Notes: generated by a model not told the origin, from the letters alone. Positions 41,439 through 54,120 are shown, counted from the first letter of the stretch. The stretch is DNA of 64,000 bases from Triticum aestivum (GCF_018294505.1 NC_057809.1:415060959-415124958); one strand, 5' to 3'. Program-made: numbers and translations.

Positions 41439-44400
41439 TGTCACATCCCTAATTCTGGTCTGACCTATGCCAGCTTCCATGTGTGCATCATGTTTAAATT
41501 CAAATGAAATTTGAATTGAGGAATTTTCAAAGCCTCAGAAACCCCCTAAAAATAACCAACATTTAAATCTCATCAAATGAGTCCAAGAAAATGTTCCTGT
41601 TATTCTGTGAAAATATTAGCATGAGGTGAAATACCAACCAATATTTTTGGAGTCACAGAAATAAGTTATTTGGGTCTTTGATTTAAATCAATAATATATT
41701 TGGGTTGGAATTATTTCTGTTATATAAGAAATAATGTCCAAATAATCCTAAACTGAAATGTTCCATGTTGGGTTTATTCCATACAATGAGCATGAGCAGT
41801 TTGGTGATTTTTGGAAGTGCCTAGGTATTTTTAGAAAAGCCAGAAACTTGCAGAAATATTAGAAAACAAAACAAAATTAAAACAGAAAGCAGAGAGAGAG
41901 AAAGAAAACCTGGCGGCCCACCTGTGGTCCCGCACTGTTGGCCCATCCCACCTCCTTCCCTTGTCTTCTTCCAGCTGCTCCCAGGAGGATGCCGGGCGTG
42001 TGCTCGCCACGCGCGCGCCACCTCCACCCTGCTCTGGCCACCTCCTGCTTCCCCGGGCCCTTCTAGCGACGCCACGGAGATGCCCCGAAGCCCCTGTCCC
42101 CTCTCCCTCACTCGCCGCTCTCTCTCCCCTCCCCTGGCTCTCTCCCTTTGGATCACCCGAGCGAAGCCGTCGCTGCCGACCAGCGCTCGCGCGGCCACAG
42201 CCGCCCCCTTGCTCCCCTGATGCATCCGAGAGCTTCGCCACATCGTCTTCATCTTCTTCACCGAGTCACAGGAGCTGGGTCGCCCTGTGATGCCGCCAAC
42301 ATCATCTTCTTCCTCGCCGGTCGCTGAAGATCCCCCTTGCCGCCCCGACTGCTCCGGACCGTCTCCGAGCTTGCTGACCTCCTCGTCCGACTCGCCGTGA
42401 GCCTCTGGCCCTGCCCATCCCTCTCTTCTTCCTCGTAGGCCTCCGTAGCCACCGGACCGCCTACGCCCGAACCCGCCGCCCCCTGCGCTCGCCGCCGACG
42501 CAACTCCGGCGACCAAATGGTCCGCCCGACGCGCCCAACCCACTCACCGCATCGCGTAGCCCCCCGCTAGCGCCTCAGTTCGATAGCTCGCGCACTGCAG
42601 CACTGCCCACGCTCACGCCCGAGCTCCGGCCACCGCACTTGTCACCGTTGTCATTGCAACGGGCCGCCCTAGCCACCGTTGCTTGCACTGCTCGATGCGG
42701 ACGAGCACGAGCAACGCGTAGATGCCCTCCGCTGCGCTTCAGGCCGTTGGAGGAGGAATTCCGGTGAGCCTCCGCCGTGCGTGCTGTCGCCGCCGGCTAA
42801 ACTCCGGCCTAACCACAAGTTAATTAGGCTAAGGACCCTGCTAATCTAATCCTGGGTCATTGACATGTGGGCCCCGGCCCCACTGACATTTTAGTTAGGT
42901 TTAATTTAAGGCTAATTAACTATATTAATTAGCTGAGTGGATGACATATGGGTCCCACTGTCAGGTTTGACTCTGGTTAGGCGCTGTTGACCAGCTGATG
43001 TCACAATGACGCAGTGCTGACGCAATAACTCATTTTCTGGATTTATTCTTATTCAGGAAATTCCAGAAAATGCCCTAAACTTCCAAAAATCATAGAAATT
43101 CAACCGTAACTCCAAATGAAATAATTTATATATGAAAAATTATCAGAAAAATATGAAGAATCTGTTTATGGCATTTGCATGCATGTTAGAGCAACTTATA
43201 TCCTCTATTTAGGACAATTCAATTAAATGGCATTTAAGAAAGCACATATGGGGTTTGAATTTGAACCTAGGGTTCAAACCAACTTCATTTAATATGGTTG
43301 CTAGTTGCATTAGTTCAATCAACAGCATATTGCCATGTCATGAGCATGCATCATATTGTTGCATTGCATTGATTGTGTTTCCTTCTTCATTGCCGGAAGT
43401 TGTCCCCTCTCGATAGACTTGGTTTCGACGATGAGTTTGATGACACCCAGGAAGAGCTATATTATCTTCAGAAGTGCCAGGCAAGCAAAAACCCCTTGTT
43501 CATTCTGATACAATCCCACTCGCTCGCTCCTGCTCTTTTTATTGCATTAGGACAACAACGATTCATCTGTTACTTGCAGCGGTAGTTGAACCCCTTATCC
43601 TCTGCATGACCTGTCATTGCCACAATATATAGATGAAACCCACTAGCATGAGTAGGAGTTGTTTGAGCCCTGATGTGCCTACTCATTCATGCTTGTTTAT
43701 CATGCCTGCTACTGCTTAGAGTTGAGTCAGGTCTGATTCATCGGGGATGAATTGGAACAGTGTTGAACATGTCCTACCGTGTGTGAGCTAAGTGTGTGAA
43801 CACGATTTGTTAAAGGTAGCGGTGAGAGGCCATGTAGGAGTACATGGTGGGTTGTCTCATTGAAACCATTCTTAGGAACTGAGTTCTGTGTTTGTGATCC
43901 ATGAACTATACTACTACCACGCATTGGGCCCGAAACCAATGGACCCTCTCGACGTATTAACTGCCCTTGTCCTCTGTCCAGGAGTTGCAACTAGTTTCTG
44001 GTGTTTGTAGGATATGTGTTGGCGGCCGTGCGTAGCACTGACCCTAGGGGCGGGCTATGATGTGGTAGATACACCGTGGCACGGTGTACCGGGCGCCCGT
44101 TTGGTGTCTCGGGAACCCTGCACACATCGTTTGGGCCTGTGAGTGAAACTCTGGCCGGATCTCCTCGCGGATGGAACCCGAATAGGAGATAAACCTGGAC
44201 TAGATACTTGTGTGGTTAGTCAGGTCGTGGCCGACTCCCTCGCCTGGCTTCCGCTTGAAGGTTGCCGAGATACATGGTGGTAAGTGGCGAGAGCGTGTGT
44301 GAAGAAGTACACCCCTGCAGGGTTATAAATGATTTATTCGAATAGTAAAATGCACAAGATAAGTGTGAGTGCTATGGATGGCCTTCTCGTAGGGAGACGG

Positions 44401-45469
44401 GAGCGGATCCATAGTGGTGTATTGAATGGTGAATATGTGGACTCGTGTGCGCCACCTCAAAAGAGTTGCTTGCGGTCATAGTTCAGGTTAGCCACTGAGT
44501 CAAAGCTGGCTTGCTGCAGTTAAACTCCACTCCCCCCCTTTATTGATACCGATGCATATGTAGATAGTTCTGATGTAAGTCTTGCTGAGTACTTTTGTAC
44601 TCACGTTTGCTTAATTTATGTTTTGTAGAAAGACTTCAATCTCGCTAGTAGTTTCGCGTGGACTTCAACGTTTAGCTTGATACCTCAGCTATGATCTTGT
44701 GCCCTTGGCAGGATCTGGTAAATAGTCAGGCTTCTTAGCGTTTTCATTTGTAGATGTCTGTACTCAGACATGTTAAGCTTCCGCATGTGCTTTGATTTGT
44801 ATGCTATGATTGTTGGGTCATGAGACCCATGTTTGTAATATCTCGCTCCTCGGAGCCTAATGATTAAATATTTGAGTCGTAGAGTTATGTTGTGATGCCA
44901 TGTTGTATTTACACATATCGAGCATATTGTGTGTATGATTGAAATGCTTGGTACGTGTGGGATCCGACAATCTAGTTGTTTATCCTTGGCAGCCTCTCTT
45001 ATGGGGAAATGTAGTCTAGTGCTTCCATGAGCCATGGTAGTCCGCTACAACCTGGTTCACCGGAGTCCTGCTAGCCCAGCACTACTGCTCAGGACACTTG
45101 ACTGGCCGGCATGTGTTTCACTTCGTTCCTATGTCTGTCCCTTCAGGGAAATGTCACGCGGTGACATCTGGAGTCCTATTAGCCCAGTGCTACAGCCCAG
45201 ATTCACACGCTGCTGACCGACATGCTCGATGTGATTCATGTATGCCTGTCCCCATAGGTTGGTGCCGCTTTGGGTTCATGACTAGCCATGTCGGCTCGGG
45301 TTCTCTGTCATATGGATGCTAGCGACACTATCATATACGTGAGCCAAAAGGCGCAAACGGTCCCGGACCATGGTAAGGAGACACCCGTGGGAATACCGTG
45401 CGTGAGGCCGCAAAGTGATATGAGGTATTACCGGCTAGATCGATGTGACTTGGAATCGGGGTCCTGACA
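41439..45469 (+). repeat. Tekay-1 left LTR (4031 bp)
   Basis: Ends TGTCACATCCC...GGGGTCCTGACA. An AT-rich first 450 bp is followed by a GC-rich block (41930-42800) open in many frames on both strands; these recur in the right LTR and are not genes. Over the first 310 bp I count about 8-9 differences from the right LTR. It lacks about 70 bp that the right LTR has near 52024-52100. Confidence 0.95.
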
Positions 45470-45473
45470 GCTT

Positions 45474-45486
45474 TGGTATCAAAGCC
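45474..45486 (+). other. Tekay-1 primer-binding site
   Basis: TGGTATCAAAGCC, four bases after the LTR, differs by one base from the initiator tRNA-Met complement TGGTATCAGAGCC. Confidence 0.88.
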
Positions 45487-47288
45487 TGACTGCCTGTAGG
45501 ATTACCAAGCCAAATCAGTCGAACTTGTGTCTAGAAATGCTTTAGTTATGTAGGGGAATTGATTGTGGAAGGAACATAAGGCTCTTTTTACTCCTTTACC
45601 TTATGCCCTCTGATCTGAGTCATTCTCTTCTCATTTATGTGGGTTAAGAAACTAGGCCTTCTCATCTATCTATCAGGATGACGTGTTACTAAACCGTAGT
45701 TGTCTAGGATTGTTGAGTTCAAGCCCCAGTTCAGTTCCTACTATCTTCTGTATGTTCGTAATTGGTCTCGGAACCTTCATATTGTGATGTTGAGTGGTTA
45801 TGCCACCATTTTGCAGGATGTCTCAAATCTTTTTGAGCATTTACATCCGTTATGCTGTCCGAGTCATCCCACGTTTCTAAGTAGTCTGATGCATTTGCAA
45901 ACCCCTTCCTCCTGTTCCTGATGTCCAATTGGGCCAGGTTAATCACACTAATCGGTGAGTTGAGGTACTTTGTTGCCTCGACATATATGTTGGAGCTATT
46001 ACTATGACCCTAGGTGTTTTAGGGAGTCACCTAGTAATCTAGCCATGTTTTGTGTTCCGGTGTGATGATTCTGGCCACCATTCTCGAAAGCATCCCATGA
46101 TGCCATGTAGTGGTAGGTATTCTATTCATGGGTTCTTGAACCCGAGATTCACCCTACTTATCTCATGTTGATAGTGTTGCTAGTTCCTTTAGGATATTAG
46201 TAACCTTTGCGATAGTCCTCGAGGTCCATGGTATTTCCTTCTTCCAAATACTATGAACCACTTATGGCGGAAGTTTGTTGGATCAAAAGATCACAACCAG
46301 AGTCCTCTTGATGAGTTCTCCATTCTGCATTGTGAATCTGCCAGTCCTACCTTTCTGCATGGGTTGTCTGGAAGAAATGTTGAGCTTTGCTCGACATACT
46401 AATCTATGCATCCACAACTCAGAAAATTATATGTTCCTCGAGTTGTTCCTCTTTAGTTGTATCCCGACCATCTTCTATCAGTTGATAGCCAAGAGTATGT
46501 GTGCATTTGTGTTCAACGATGCCTATTATTCTTGTGGTCCGTCAAGCCATTCTATTCCAGAATGACTAGGAGAAACAAACTCCAGTACCTCATCCATATC
46601 TAGGATTGGGTCAAAGTAGTTGTATCCCGCAGATCAAAATGCCAATCCAGCTTTTGTTCTGTTCTACCTTGGAGTTCTACCCTATTCATGCCAAGAATAT
46701 CATAGGAATTGCACCATCTCTTATGAATTTTGACGCAGTAATACTTCTTGTCATCATTGTTCATTCCTCGGCTCCCGTGTTATTGTAACCGAAATGCTGG
46801 TAAGTTAGTCATGATGTGTGAAATCAATACTCCTAGCAACTCCGTTGCTTGGTAGTTAATGGACAATATTATCACTCTTAGCGTGTTGGTTATTAAATCA
46901 TCATCCTAAGATTGATCGTGCTATCTAGTCCTTATTTCTGGTGCACTCCTCGATCAATGAGTTAGGATTATGTTAATCCCTCACTCTTTTGATCATATCA
47001 TCTTGCCCTGAATAGAAAGGTTGTTCTCGAGCCTAGTAACATATCGGTGGTTCGTGATTTTCTGAAGATCTTCTCGGAAGTATTACCTAGTTGTCCCCTG
47101 GCTGTTATGTTGAGCTCGTCATCAAGTTGGTTTCTTGTAAACCACCCCTTCTCCAAGAATCTGTGTTGGATACCCCTGAGCTAGTTGGTTAAGGTGAACA
47201 ACAACTTGGAGAGTTGGAAGATAAAAGCTTGTTTGCCTTAGTTCATGTTAAGGAATATCTTTTTGTGCGTGTGTATTGAAAAAAAAAG

Positions 47289-47519
47289 ATGATATCTCCA
47301 TCGATTGGTCCTCGTGATCAGTTGTTGGATCTATTGCCTTGTCAAAACTTTGACTTGAGTATGGGCTATCGTCAAGTCAAATTAGAACCAACGATGTTCA
47401 TAATGTTGTTTTACTCGTGGTTGATCCCTCGAGCATACACCATTACATCCTTTGGTCTGACCAATGCTACCACCGTGTCACATGATGGTGGAAGTCCAGT
47501 GATATGGAAATTTCGATGA
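47289..47519 (+). pseudogene. Tekay-1 reverse transcriptase remnant
   Basis: The frame includes DLSMGYRQVKLEP, corresponding to the Gypsy RT block DL-x-x-GYHQ, and 30 residues later YTITSFGLTNATT, corresponding to the block before the active site (F-G-L-x-N-A-P). The catalytic YxDD region that should follow is not recognisable. Confidence 0.8.
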
Positions 47520-47909
47520 GCTGATGTTGAGCCCATCAGCAACATGTTGTCTCCCCCATGATTCATGTTGAACATCTAAGTTATTATTGGAAATTTTGTA
47601 AGCAATGCTTTCGTGTTCCATTCATGAAGCTTATGCCTAGATGGAAGAAGTGACTTCCTCGAATTCACGTGCATTAGTTGTAAGTTGCCACCATGAATTT
47701 GAGGAAGGTTTGTTTTGTTTCCCTTGGAATAATCCCAAATCAGTCATGCATACGTGCGAAGTATTCTATGGTTTGGTAGATTAATTACCTCCACTCCATA
47801 TGTGTTCCTAGCACACCAAGCCACTGATTGGTTTGTTCAAGGAGAAGAAGTTTCTTCTTAGGAGCTAGACTTACGCAAGGACTTCGATATCCTCGTTGAT
47901 GGTTCCCTC

Positions 47910-48240
47910 ATGAACTCGGTAGTGTTTCATTATAAGACTACTATGTGGTCATGCTTGTCTTGGACAACATGTTCACATGCTTGTGGCAGAACTGGCTCAT
48001 GTTTTGTAGCTTACTATCGTAGTTCATTCCCCGAGAATCTTGCAACGCCATCTCGTCGATTTGTGTTGCAAACTTTCATTTTTCCTTCTAGACTTGATGA
48101 GTCTGGAATATCCTGTTACCAACCAGATCTGAATCTTAGGCAAATATGATGGTTGGAACTTTTCCAAGATCTATGATGTAGGTCCCGACAAGGTTGATGT
48201 TCTGGCCGACACACCTAGCCGGAAGATCTATCACTGTAGT
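47910..48240 (+). pseudogene. Tekay-1 RNase H remnant
   Basis: YQPDLNLRQ (48117-48143), then after a stop WLELFQDL, corresponds to the Gypsy RNase H block QPDLNLRQRRWLEL. VGPDKVDVLADTPSRK (48181-48228) corresponds to the GKANVVADALSRK motif that ends RNase H. The order and spacing fit a chromovirus pol. It has several stops and missense changes. Confidence 0.82.
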
Positions 48241-49109
48241 ATCTTGATTGAGCTATTTGACCATCTTCTCCATGAGGATTTCATGCAACTTATTCTAGAA
48301 GTTGTTCCCTGGGGGTCCTTGTACTCTCGGTTTCCTTGGTTATGCTATAACCATTCAAACAGGGTAATCACTCTCGTCTGTTGAGCTTTTCCCCAGTCAC
48401 TAGAATCATTCCCAGTATTTGCATTTTGTTCCTAGCTTGCACCCGTCATTGTGTCAGTCTACCATGCGTCCCATCCATTTTCGATGATAAGCAAAAGCAT
48501 CCATCATGTTGTCTTCAACAAGGTAGTCCAAATCATCCATTCGAATCCGGATATGCCATCCTTTCATACCATGCCAAACGATTGTTAGCGAATTGCCTCA
48601 AGTTGGTATAGATAATTTCAATGTTCTCTAAATCAAAAGTAATTCTTTTTGGCACTTAAGGGATGATTCTACAGGTCACCCTCCTCCAAGATGTCTAGTT
48701 TTGGTGTCTTGGAAACTCAACTCCTTGCTACGTTGGCAACCGTTCACCACCCTTTTAGATGTGGAATTGTTGCCTACCTAGTGATCCTTTGTCATGTGTT
48801 TCACTCCATCCCTCTGGACGTATGCTCCGTGTCTCAGCTCGAGAGATGTTTCAGCATCTTGCTCCATGAGTTGATCCTAAGTTGTTCGATCCTCGATAAG
48901 ATCGATCCTTCTAGAGATTTCCCTTTCCTATCATTTGTCATGTTAGTTGGAGTTCTCAGAGCAGGACATCGAGACAATGATGGTGATCGAATCAACGTTC
49001 TTATCAAGTGCAACTTGGATCGAGAAGATTGTGTTAGTTGCGTTCCCCTCTGTCCTCTTACCTCACATCTTGAATCTCGGGACAAGATTCTTGTTTAGTG
49101 GGGGTGAGT

Positions 49110-52100
49110 TGTCACATCCCTAATTCTGGTCTGACCTATGCCAGCTTCCATGTGTGCATCATGTTTAAATTCAAATGAAATTTGAATTAAGGAATTTTCA
49201 AAGCCTCAGAAACCCCCTAAAAATAACCAACATTTAAATCTCATCAAATGAGTCCAAGAAAATGTTCCTGTTATTCTGTGAAAATATTGGCATGAGGTGA
49301 CATACAAACCAATACTTTTGGAGTCACATAAATAAGTTATTTGGGCCTTTGATTTAAATCAATAATATATTTGGGTTGGAATTATTTCTGTTATATAAGA
49401 AATAATGTCGAAATAATCCTAAACTGAAATGTTCCATGTTGGGTTTATTCCATACAGTGAGCATGAACAGTTTGGTGATTTTTGGAAGTGCCTAGGTATT
49501 TTTAGAAAAGCCACAAACTTGCATAAATATTAGAAAACAAAACAAAATTAAAACAGAAAGCAGAGAGAGAAAGCAAACCTGGCGGCCCAGCTGTGGTCCA
49601 GCACTGTTGGCCCAGCCCACCTCCTTCCCTTGTCTTCTTCCAGCTGCTGCCAGGAGGACGCCGGGCGTGTGCTCGCCACGCGCGCGCCACCTCCACCCTG
49701 CTCTGGCCACCTCCTGCTTCCCCGGCCCCTCCTAGCGATGCCACAGAGATGCCCCGAAGCCCCTGTCCCCTCTCCCTCACTCGCTGCTCTCTCTGTACCC
49801 TCCCCTGGCTCTCTCCCTTTAGCTCACCCGAGAGAAGCCGTCGCCGCCGACCAGCGCTCGCGCGACCACAGCCACCCCCTTGCTCCCCTGATGCGTCCGA
49901 GAGCTCTGCCAAGACGTCCTGATCTTCTTCACCGAGTCACAGGAGCTAGGTCGCCCTGTGATGCCGCCAACATCATCTTCTTCCTCGCCGGTCACCGGAG
50001 ATCCCCCTTGCCATCCCGACTTCTCCGGACCGTCTCCGAGCTCGCTGACCTCCTCGTCCGACTCGCCGTGAGCCTCTGACCCTGTCCATCCCTCTCTTCT
50101 GCCGTGTAGGCCTCCGTAGCCATCGGACCGCCTATGCCCGAACCCGCCGCCGCCTGCGCTCGCCGCCGACGCAACTCCGGCGACCAAATGGTCCACCCGA
50201 CGCGCCCAACCCACTCACCGCATCGCGTAGGCCCCCGCTAGCGCCTCAGTTCGCTAGCTCGCACACTGCAACACTGCCCGCGCTCACGCCCGAGCTCCGG
50301 CCACCGCACTTGTCGCCGTTGCCGTTGCTACGGGCCGCCCTGGCCACCGTTGCTTGCACTGCTCGATGCAGACGAGCACGAGCAACGCGTAGATGCCCTC
50401 CGCCGCGCTTCAGGCCGTCGGAGGAGGAATTCCGGTGAGCCTCCGCCGTGCGTGCTGTCGCCGCCGGCTAAACTCCGGCCTAACCACAAGTTAATTAGGC
50501 TAATGACCCTGCTAATCTAATCCTGGGTCATTGACATGTGGGCCCCGGCCCCACTGACATTTTAGTTAGGTTTAATTTAAGGCTAATTAACTATATTAAT
50601 TAGCTGAGTGGATGACATATGGGTCCCACTGCCAGGTTTGACTCTGGTTAGGCGTTGTTGACCAGCTGACGTCACAACGACGCAGTGCTGACGCAATAAC
50701 TCATTTTCTGGATTTATTCTTATTCAGGAAATTCCAGAAAATGCCCTAAACTTCCAGAAATCATAGAAATTCAATCGTAACTCCAAATGAAATAATTTAT
50801 ATATGAAAAATTATCAGAAAAATATGAAGAATCTCTTTATGGCATTTGCATGCATGTTAGAGCAACTTATATCCTCTGTTTAGGACAATTCAATTAAATG
50901 GCATTTAAGAAAGCACATATGGGGTTTGAATTTGAACCTAGGGTTCAAACCAACTTCATTTAATATGGTTGCTAGTTGCGTTAGTTCAATCAACAGCATA
51001 TTTCCATGTCATGAGCATGCATCATATTGTTGCATTGCATTGGTTGTGTTTCCTTCTTAATTGCCGGAAGTTGTCTCCTTTCGATAGACTTGGTTTCGAC
51101 GATGTTCGATGACACTGATGAAGAGCTATATTATCTTCAGAAGTGCCAGGCAAGCAAAACCCCCTTGTTCATTCTGATACAATCCCACTCTCTCGCTCCT
51201 GCTCTCTTTTACTGCATTAGGACAACAACGATTCATTTGTTACTTGCTGCGGTAGTTGAACCCCTTATCCTCTGCATGACCTGTCATTGCCACAGTAAAT
51301 AGATGAAACCCACTAGCATGAGTAGGAGTTATTTGAGCCCTGATGTGCCTACTCATTCATGCTTGTTTGTCATGCCTGCTACTGCTTAGAGTTGAGTCAG
51401 GTTTGATTCATCAGGGATGAATTGGAACAGTGTTGAACATGTCCTACTGTGTGTGAGCTAAGTGTGTGAACACGATTTGGTAAAGGTAGCGGTGAGAGGC
51501 CATGTAGGAGTACATGGTGGGTTGTCTCATTGAAACCGTTCTTAGGAACTGAGTTCTGTGTTTGTGATCCATGAACAGCTACTACCATGCATTGGGCCCG
51601 AAACCAATGGACCCTCTCGACTTATTAACTGCCCTTGTCCTCTGTCCAAGAGTTGCAACTAGTTTCTGGTGTTTGTAGGATATGTGTTGGCGGCCGTGCA
51701 TAGCGCTGACCCTAGGGGTGGGCTATGATGCGGTAGATACACCGTGGCATGGTGTAACATGCGCCTGTTTGGTGTCTCGAGAACCCTGCACACATCGTTT
51801 GGGGCTGTGAGCGAAACTCCGGCCGGATCTCCTCGCGGATGGAACCCGAATAGGCGATAAACCTGGACTAGAGACTTGTGTGGTTTGTCAGGTCATGGCC
51901 GACTCCCTCGCCAGGCTTCCGCTTGAAGGCTGCCGAGATACACGACGTGTACATGGTGCTAAGTGGCGAGAGCATATGTGAAGAAGCACACCCCAGCAGG
52001 GTTATAAATGATCTATTCGAATAGCCGTGTCCGCGGTAAAGGACTTCTGGGTTGCCTATAACAGTTCATAGACAAGTGAAAGAGGATACTCTAAAGTGCG

Positions 52101-52127
52101 CAAGATAAGTGTGAGTGCTATGGATGG
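49110..52127 (+). repeat. Tekay-1 right LTR, first 3018 bp
   Basis: Follows the PPT tagtgggggtgagt. It matches the left LTR from 41439 to about 44377 and is cut at GTGCTATGGATGG by Gypsy-3. The expected duplication for Gypsy-3 is GATGG (52123-52127). Confidence 0.95.
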
Positions 52128-52600
52128 TGAGGGAGTCCTGGATTAGGGGGTGTCCAGATGGCCGGACTATACCTTCAGCCGGACTCCTAGACTATGAAGA
52201 TACAAGATTGAAGACTCTGTCCCGTGTCCGGAAGGGACTTTCCTTGGCGTGGAAGGCAAGCTCGGCGATACGGATATGCAGATCTCCTACCATTGTAACT
52301 GACTTTGTGTAACCCTAACCCTCTCTGGTGTCTATATAAACTGGAGGGTTTTAGTCCGTAGGACAACATACACAACAACAATCATACCATAGGCTAGCTT
52401 CTAGGGTTTAGCCTCTTCGATCTCGTGGTAGATCTACTCTTGTACTACCCATATCATTAATATAATCAAGCAGGACGTAGGGTTTTACCTCCATTGAGAG
52501 GGCCCGAACCTGGGTAAACTTCTTGTCCCTTGCCTCCTGTTACCATCCGGCCTAGACGCACAGTTCGGGACCCCCTACCAGAGATCCGCTAGTTTTGACA
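52128..52600 (+). repeat. Gypsy-3 5' LTR (473 bp)
   Basis: Starts TGAGGGAGTCCTGG and ends GTTTTGACA. TATA box at 52333-52340 (tatataaa). The inverted repeat around the TATA that is perfect in Gypsy-1 is broken here by C-to-T changes in both arms (CTCTGGT and ACTGGAG). Confidence 0.95.
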
Positions 52601-52607
52601 CCGACAT

Positions 52608-52625
52608 TGGTGCTTTCATTGAGAG
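52608..52625 (+). other. Gypsy-3 primer-binding site
   Basis: TGGTGCTTTCATTGAGAG, 7 bp after the LTR, is repeated after the Gypsy-4 LTR from 62580. Position and TGG start fit a PBS; I do not assign the tRNA. Confidence 0.6.
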
Positions 52626-52653
52626 TTCCTCTGTGTCGTCGCCATCAGGCTTG

Positions 52654-53202
52654 ATGGCTCCTACGATCATCAATGGCGATGTAGTCCAGGGTGAGACCTT
52701 CCTCCCCGGACAGATCTTCGTCTTCGGCGGCTTCGCACTGCGGGCCAATTCCCTTGGCCATCTAGAGCAGATCGAAAGCTATGCCCCTGGCCGTCAGGTC
52801 AGATTTGGAAGCTTAAACTACACGGCTGACATCCGCGGGGACTTGATCTTCGACGGATTCGAGCCACTGCCGAGCATGCCGCACTGTCACGACGAGCATG
52901 ATCTACCTCTGCCGCTGAACAGTGCCCTGGAGGCTGCACCCGCATCGGCTTCGACCCTTAATTCGGAGCCAACTGCGCCGATCAAGGATGGGTGGTTGGA
53001 CGCCGCCTCGGAGGCTGCGATCCCAACGGCGATCGAGCCGAACACCATCCCCGCACTCTGCGAGACTCATGACTCCAAGGAGCTGGACTCCTCTCCGGAC
53101 TCTGAACCCTCCGCGCCCCTGCCGATCGAATCCGATTGGGCGCCGATCATGGAGTTTACTGCCCGGACATCTTTCAGCACTCGCCTTTCGGCGATATTCT
53201 AA
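52654..53202 (+). CDS. Gypsy-3 gag N-terminal segment
   Basis: 182 codons, from the annotated start to a stop at 53200-53202: a hydrophobic N-terminal part (FLPGQIFVFGGFALRANS), then a Pro/Ala/Ser/Glu-rich linker. The Gypsy-4 copy starts at 62626 and is nearly identical, apart from a one-base deletion near 62757. Comparison with Gypsy-4 shows this copy lost a base near 53163 (ACTGCCCGG against ACTGTCGCGG), which causes the early stop. Confidence 0.85.
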   Translation: MAPTIINGDVVQGETFLPGQIFVFGGFALRANSLGHLEQIESYAPGRQVRFGSLNYTADIRGDLIFDGFEPLPSMPHCHDEHDLPLPLNSALEAAPASASTLNSEPTAPIKDGWLDAASEAAIPTAIEPNTIPALCETHDSKELDSSPDSEPSAPLPIESDWAPIMEFTARTSFSTRLSAIF

Positions 53203-53682
53203 AGACACTGAAGTCTCTCTCTTTATAGCCACCGTCGATGATTGGGATACGGATGATGAAGAAATTCAAAACCCACCAACCACCCACTTTGTAGCCACCG
53301 TCGATGATTTAACGACATGCTCGACTTCGACTCCGAAGACATCGACGATATGGACGCCGATGAAGGAGATGATGAAGAACCAGTGCCTATTAGGCCCTGG
53401 AAAGCCACCTTGTCATATGACATATACATGGTGGACACCCCAAAAGAAGGAGATGGCGATGGAACAGCGGAGGATGACCCCTCCAAGAAATAGCCTAAGC
53501 GCCGGCGTCAGCGGCGCCGCTCAAAATCCCGCCAAAACAAATACGGTGATTCCAGCACGGGAGATAATAATACTCCGGAAAGTGCCGTAGAAAACCCCCT
53601 GCAGCAAGATTTAGCACGGGAGGATGGAGAAACCAACCCTCATGAGAGAGCGGCAGACAGAGAGGTCGAGGACGATAATTAT

Positions 53683-54120
53683 ATGCCTCCCTCCGAAGAT
53701 GAGGCAAGCCTCGACGATGACGAATTCGTCGTGCCAGAGGATCCCGTCGAGCAAGAGCATTTTCAATGCAGGGTTATGGCCACGGGAAGAAGCCTCAAGA
53801 AAAAACAGCAACAGCTTAGAGCTGATCAAGATTTGCTAGTCGACAGATGGACTGAAGTCCTTGTGGCCGAAGAGCATAAACTCGAACGCCCCTCCAAGAG
53901 CTACCCAAAGCGCAGGTTGCTACCCCGATTAGAGGAGGAAGCACTTGATGCGGCCGACCGGCCACCTTGTGGCCGCGACAGAGAGGCCTCTTGGCCCTCC
54001 ACTCAAGCCGCACCCCGTACCAAGGCACGGAAATATGCGCCGGACTTACGAGATATGTTGGAGGACAAGGCTAGGCAAACAAGATCGATCTACGGATCGT
54101 GTGGGCGCCCCACGGCTTGA
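53683..54120 (+). CDS. Gypsy-3 gag middle segment (coiled coil)
   Basis: About 145 codons: acidic MPPSEDEASLDDDEFVVPED, then a basic coiled-coil stretch with LKKKQQQLRADQDLLVDRWT, then EEALDAADRPPCGRDRE and a low-complexity end. The equivalent in Gypsy-4 is 63675-63894. The capsid domain follows in another frame. Confidence 0.82.
   Translation: MPPSEDEASLDDDEFVVPEDPVEQEHFQCRVMATGRSLKKKQQQLRADQDLLVDRWTEVLVAEEHKLERPSKSYPKRRLLPRLEEEALDAADRPPCGRDREASWPSTQAAPRTKARKYAPDLRDMLEDKARQTRSIYGSCGRPTA

Larger units (their letters stand above)
45487..49097 (+). pseudogene. Tekay-1 internal region: heavily decayed gag-pol
   Basis: No open frame of useful length. The only secure landmarks are RT (47289-47519) and RNase H (47910-48240), both on the plus strand. 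The last codons before the PPT (HLESRDKILV, 49068-49097) may be the polyprotein C-terminus. At 3.6 kb the interior is shorter than the 4.5-6 kb I would expect, so parts are deleted. I cannot place gag, protease or integrase. Confidence 0.7.
41439..52127 (+). mobile_element. Tekay-1, Tekay/Del-like Gypsy element with 4-kb LTRs
   Basis: Plus strand: left LTR 41439-45469 (4031 bp), PBS 45474-45486, a 3.6-kb decayed interior, PPT about 49095-49109 and the right LTR from 49110, cut at 52128 by Gypsy-3. About 1.1 kb of the right LTR should lie beyond Gypsy-3. The left flank is GCTGG (41434-41438). Assignment to the chromovirus Tekay/Del lineage rests on LTR length, TGTCACATCCC ends, the Met-tRNA PBS and the RT/RH remnants, and is from memory. 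Confidence 0.88.

Noticed and set aside
41821..42543. Long frames in GC-rich DNA, also at 49492-50214
   Set aside because: They lie inside the Tekay-1 LTR and recur in both copies with changes. The GC bias and repeated Arg/Ser/Pro residues explain the openness.
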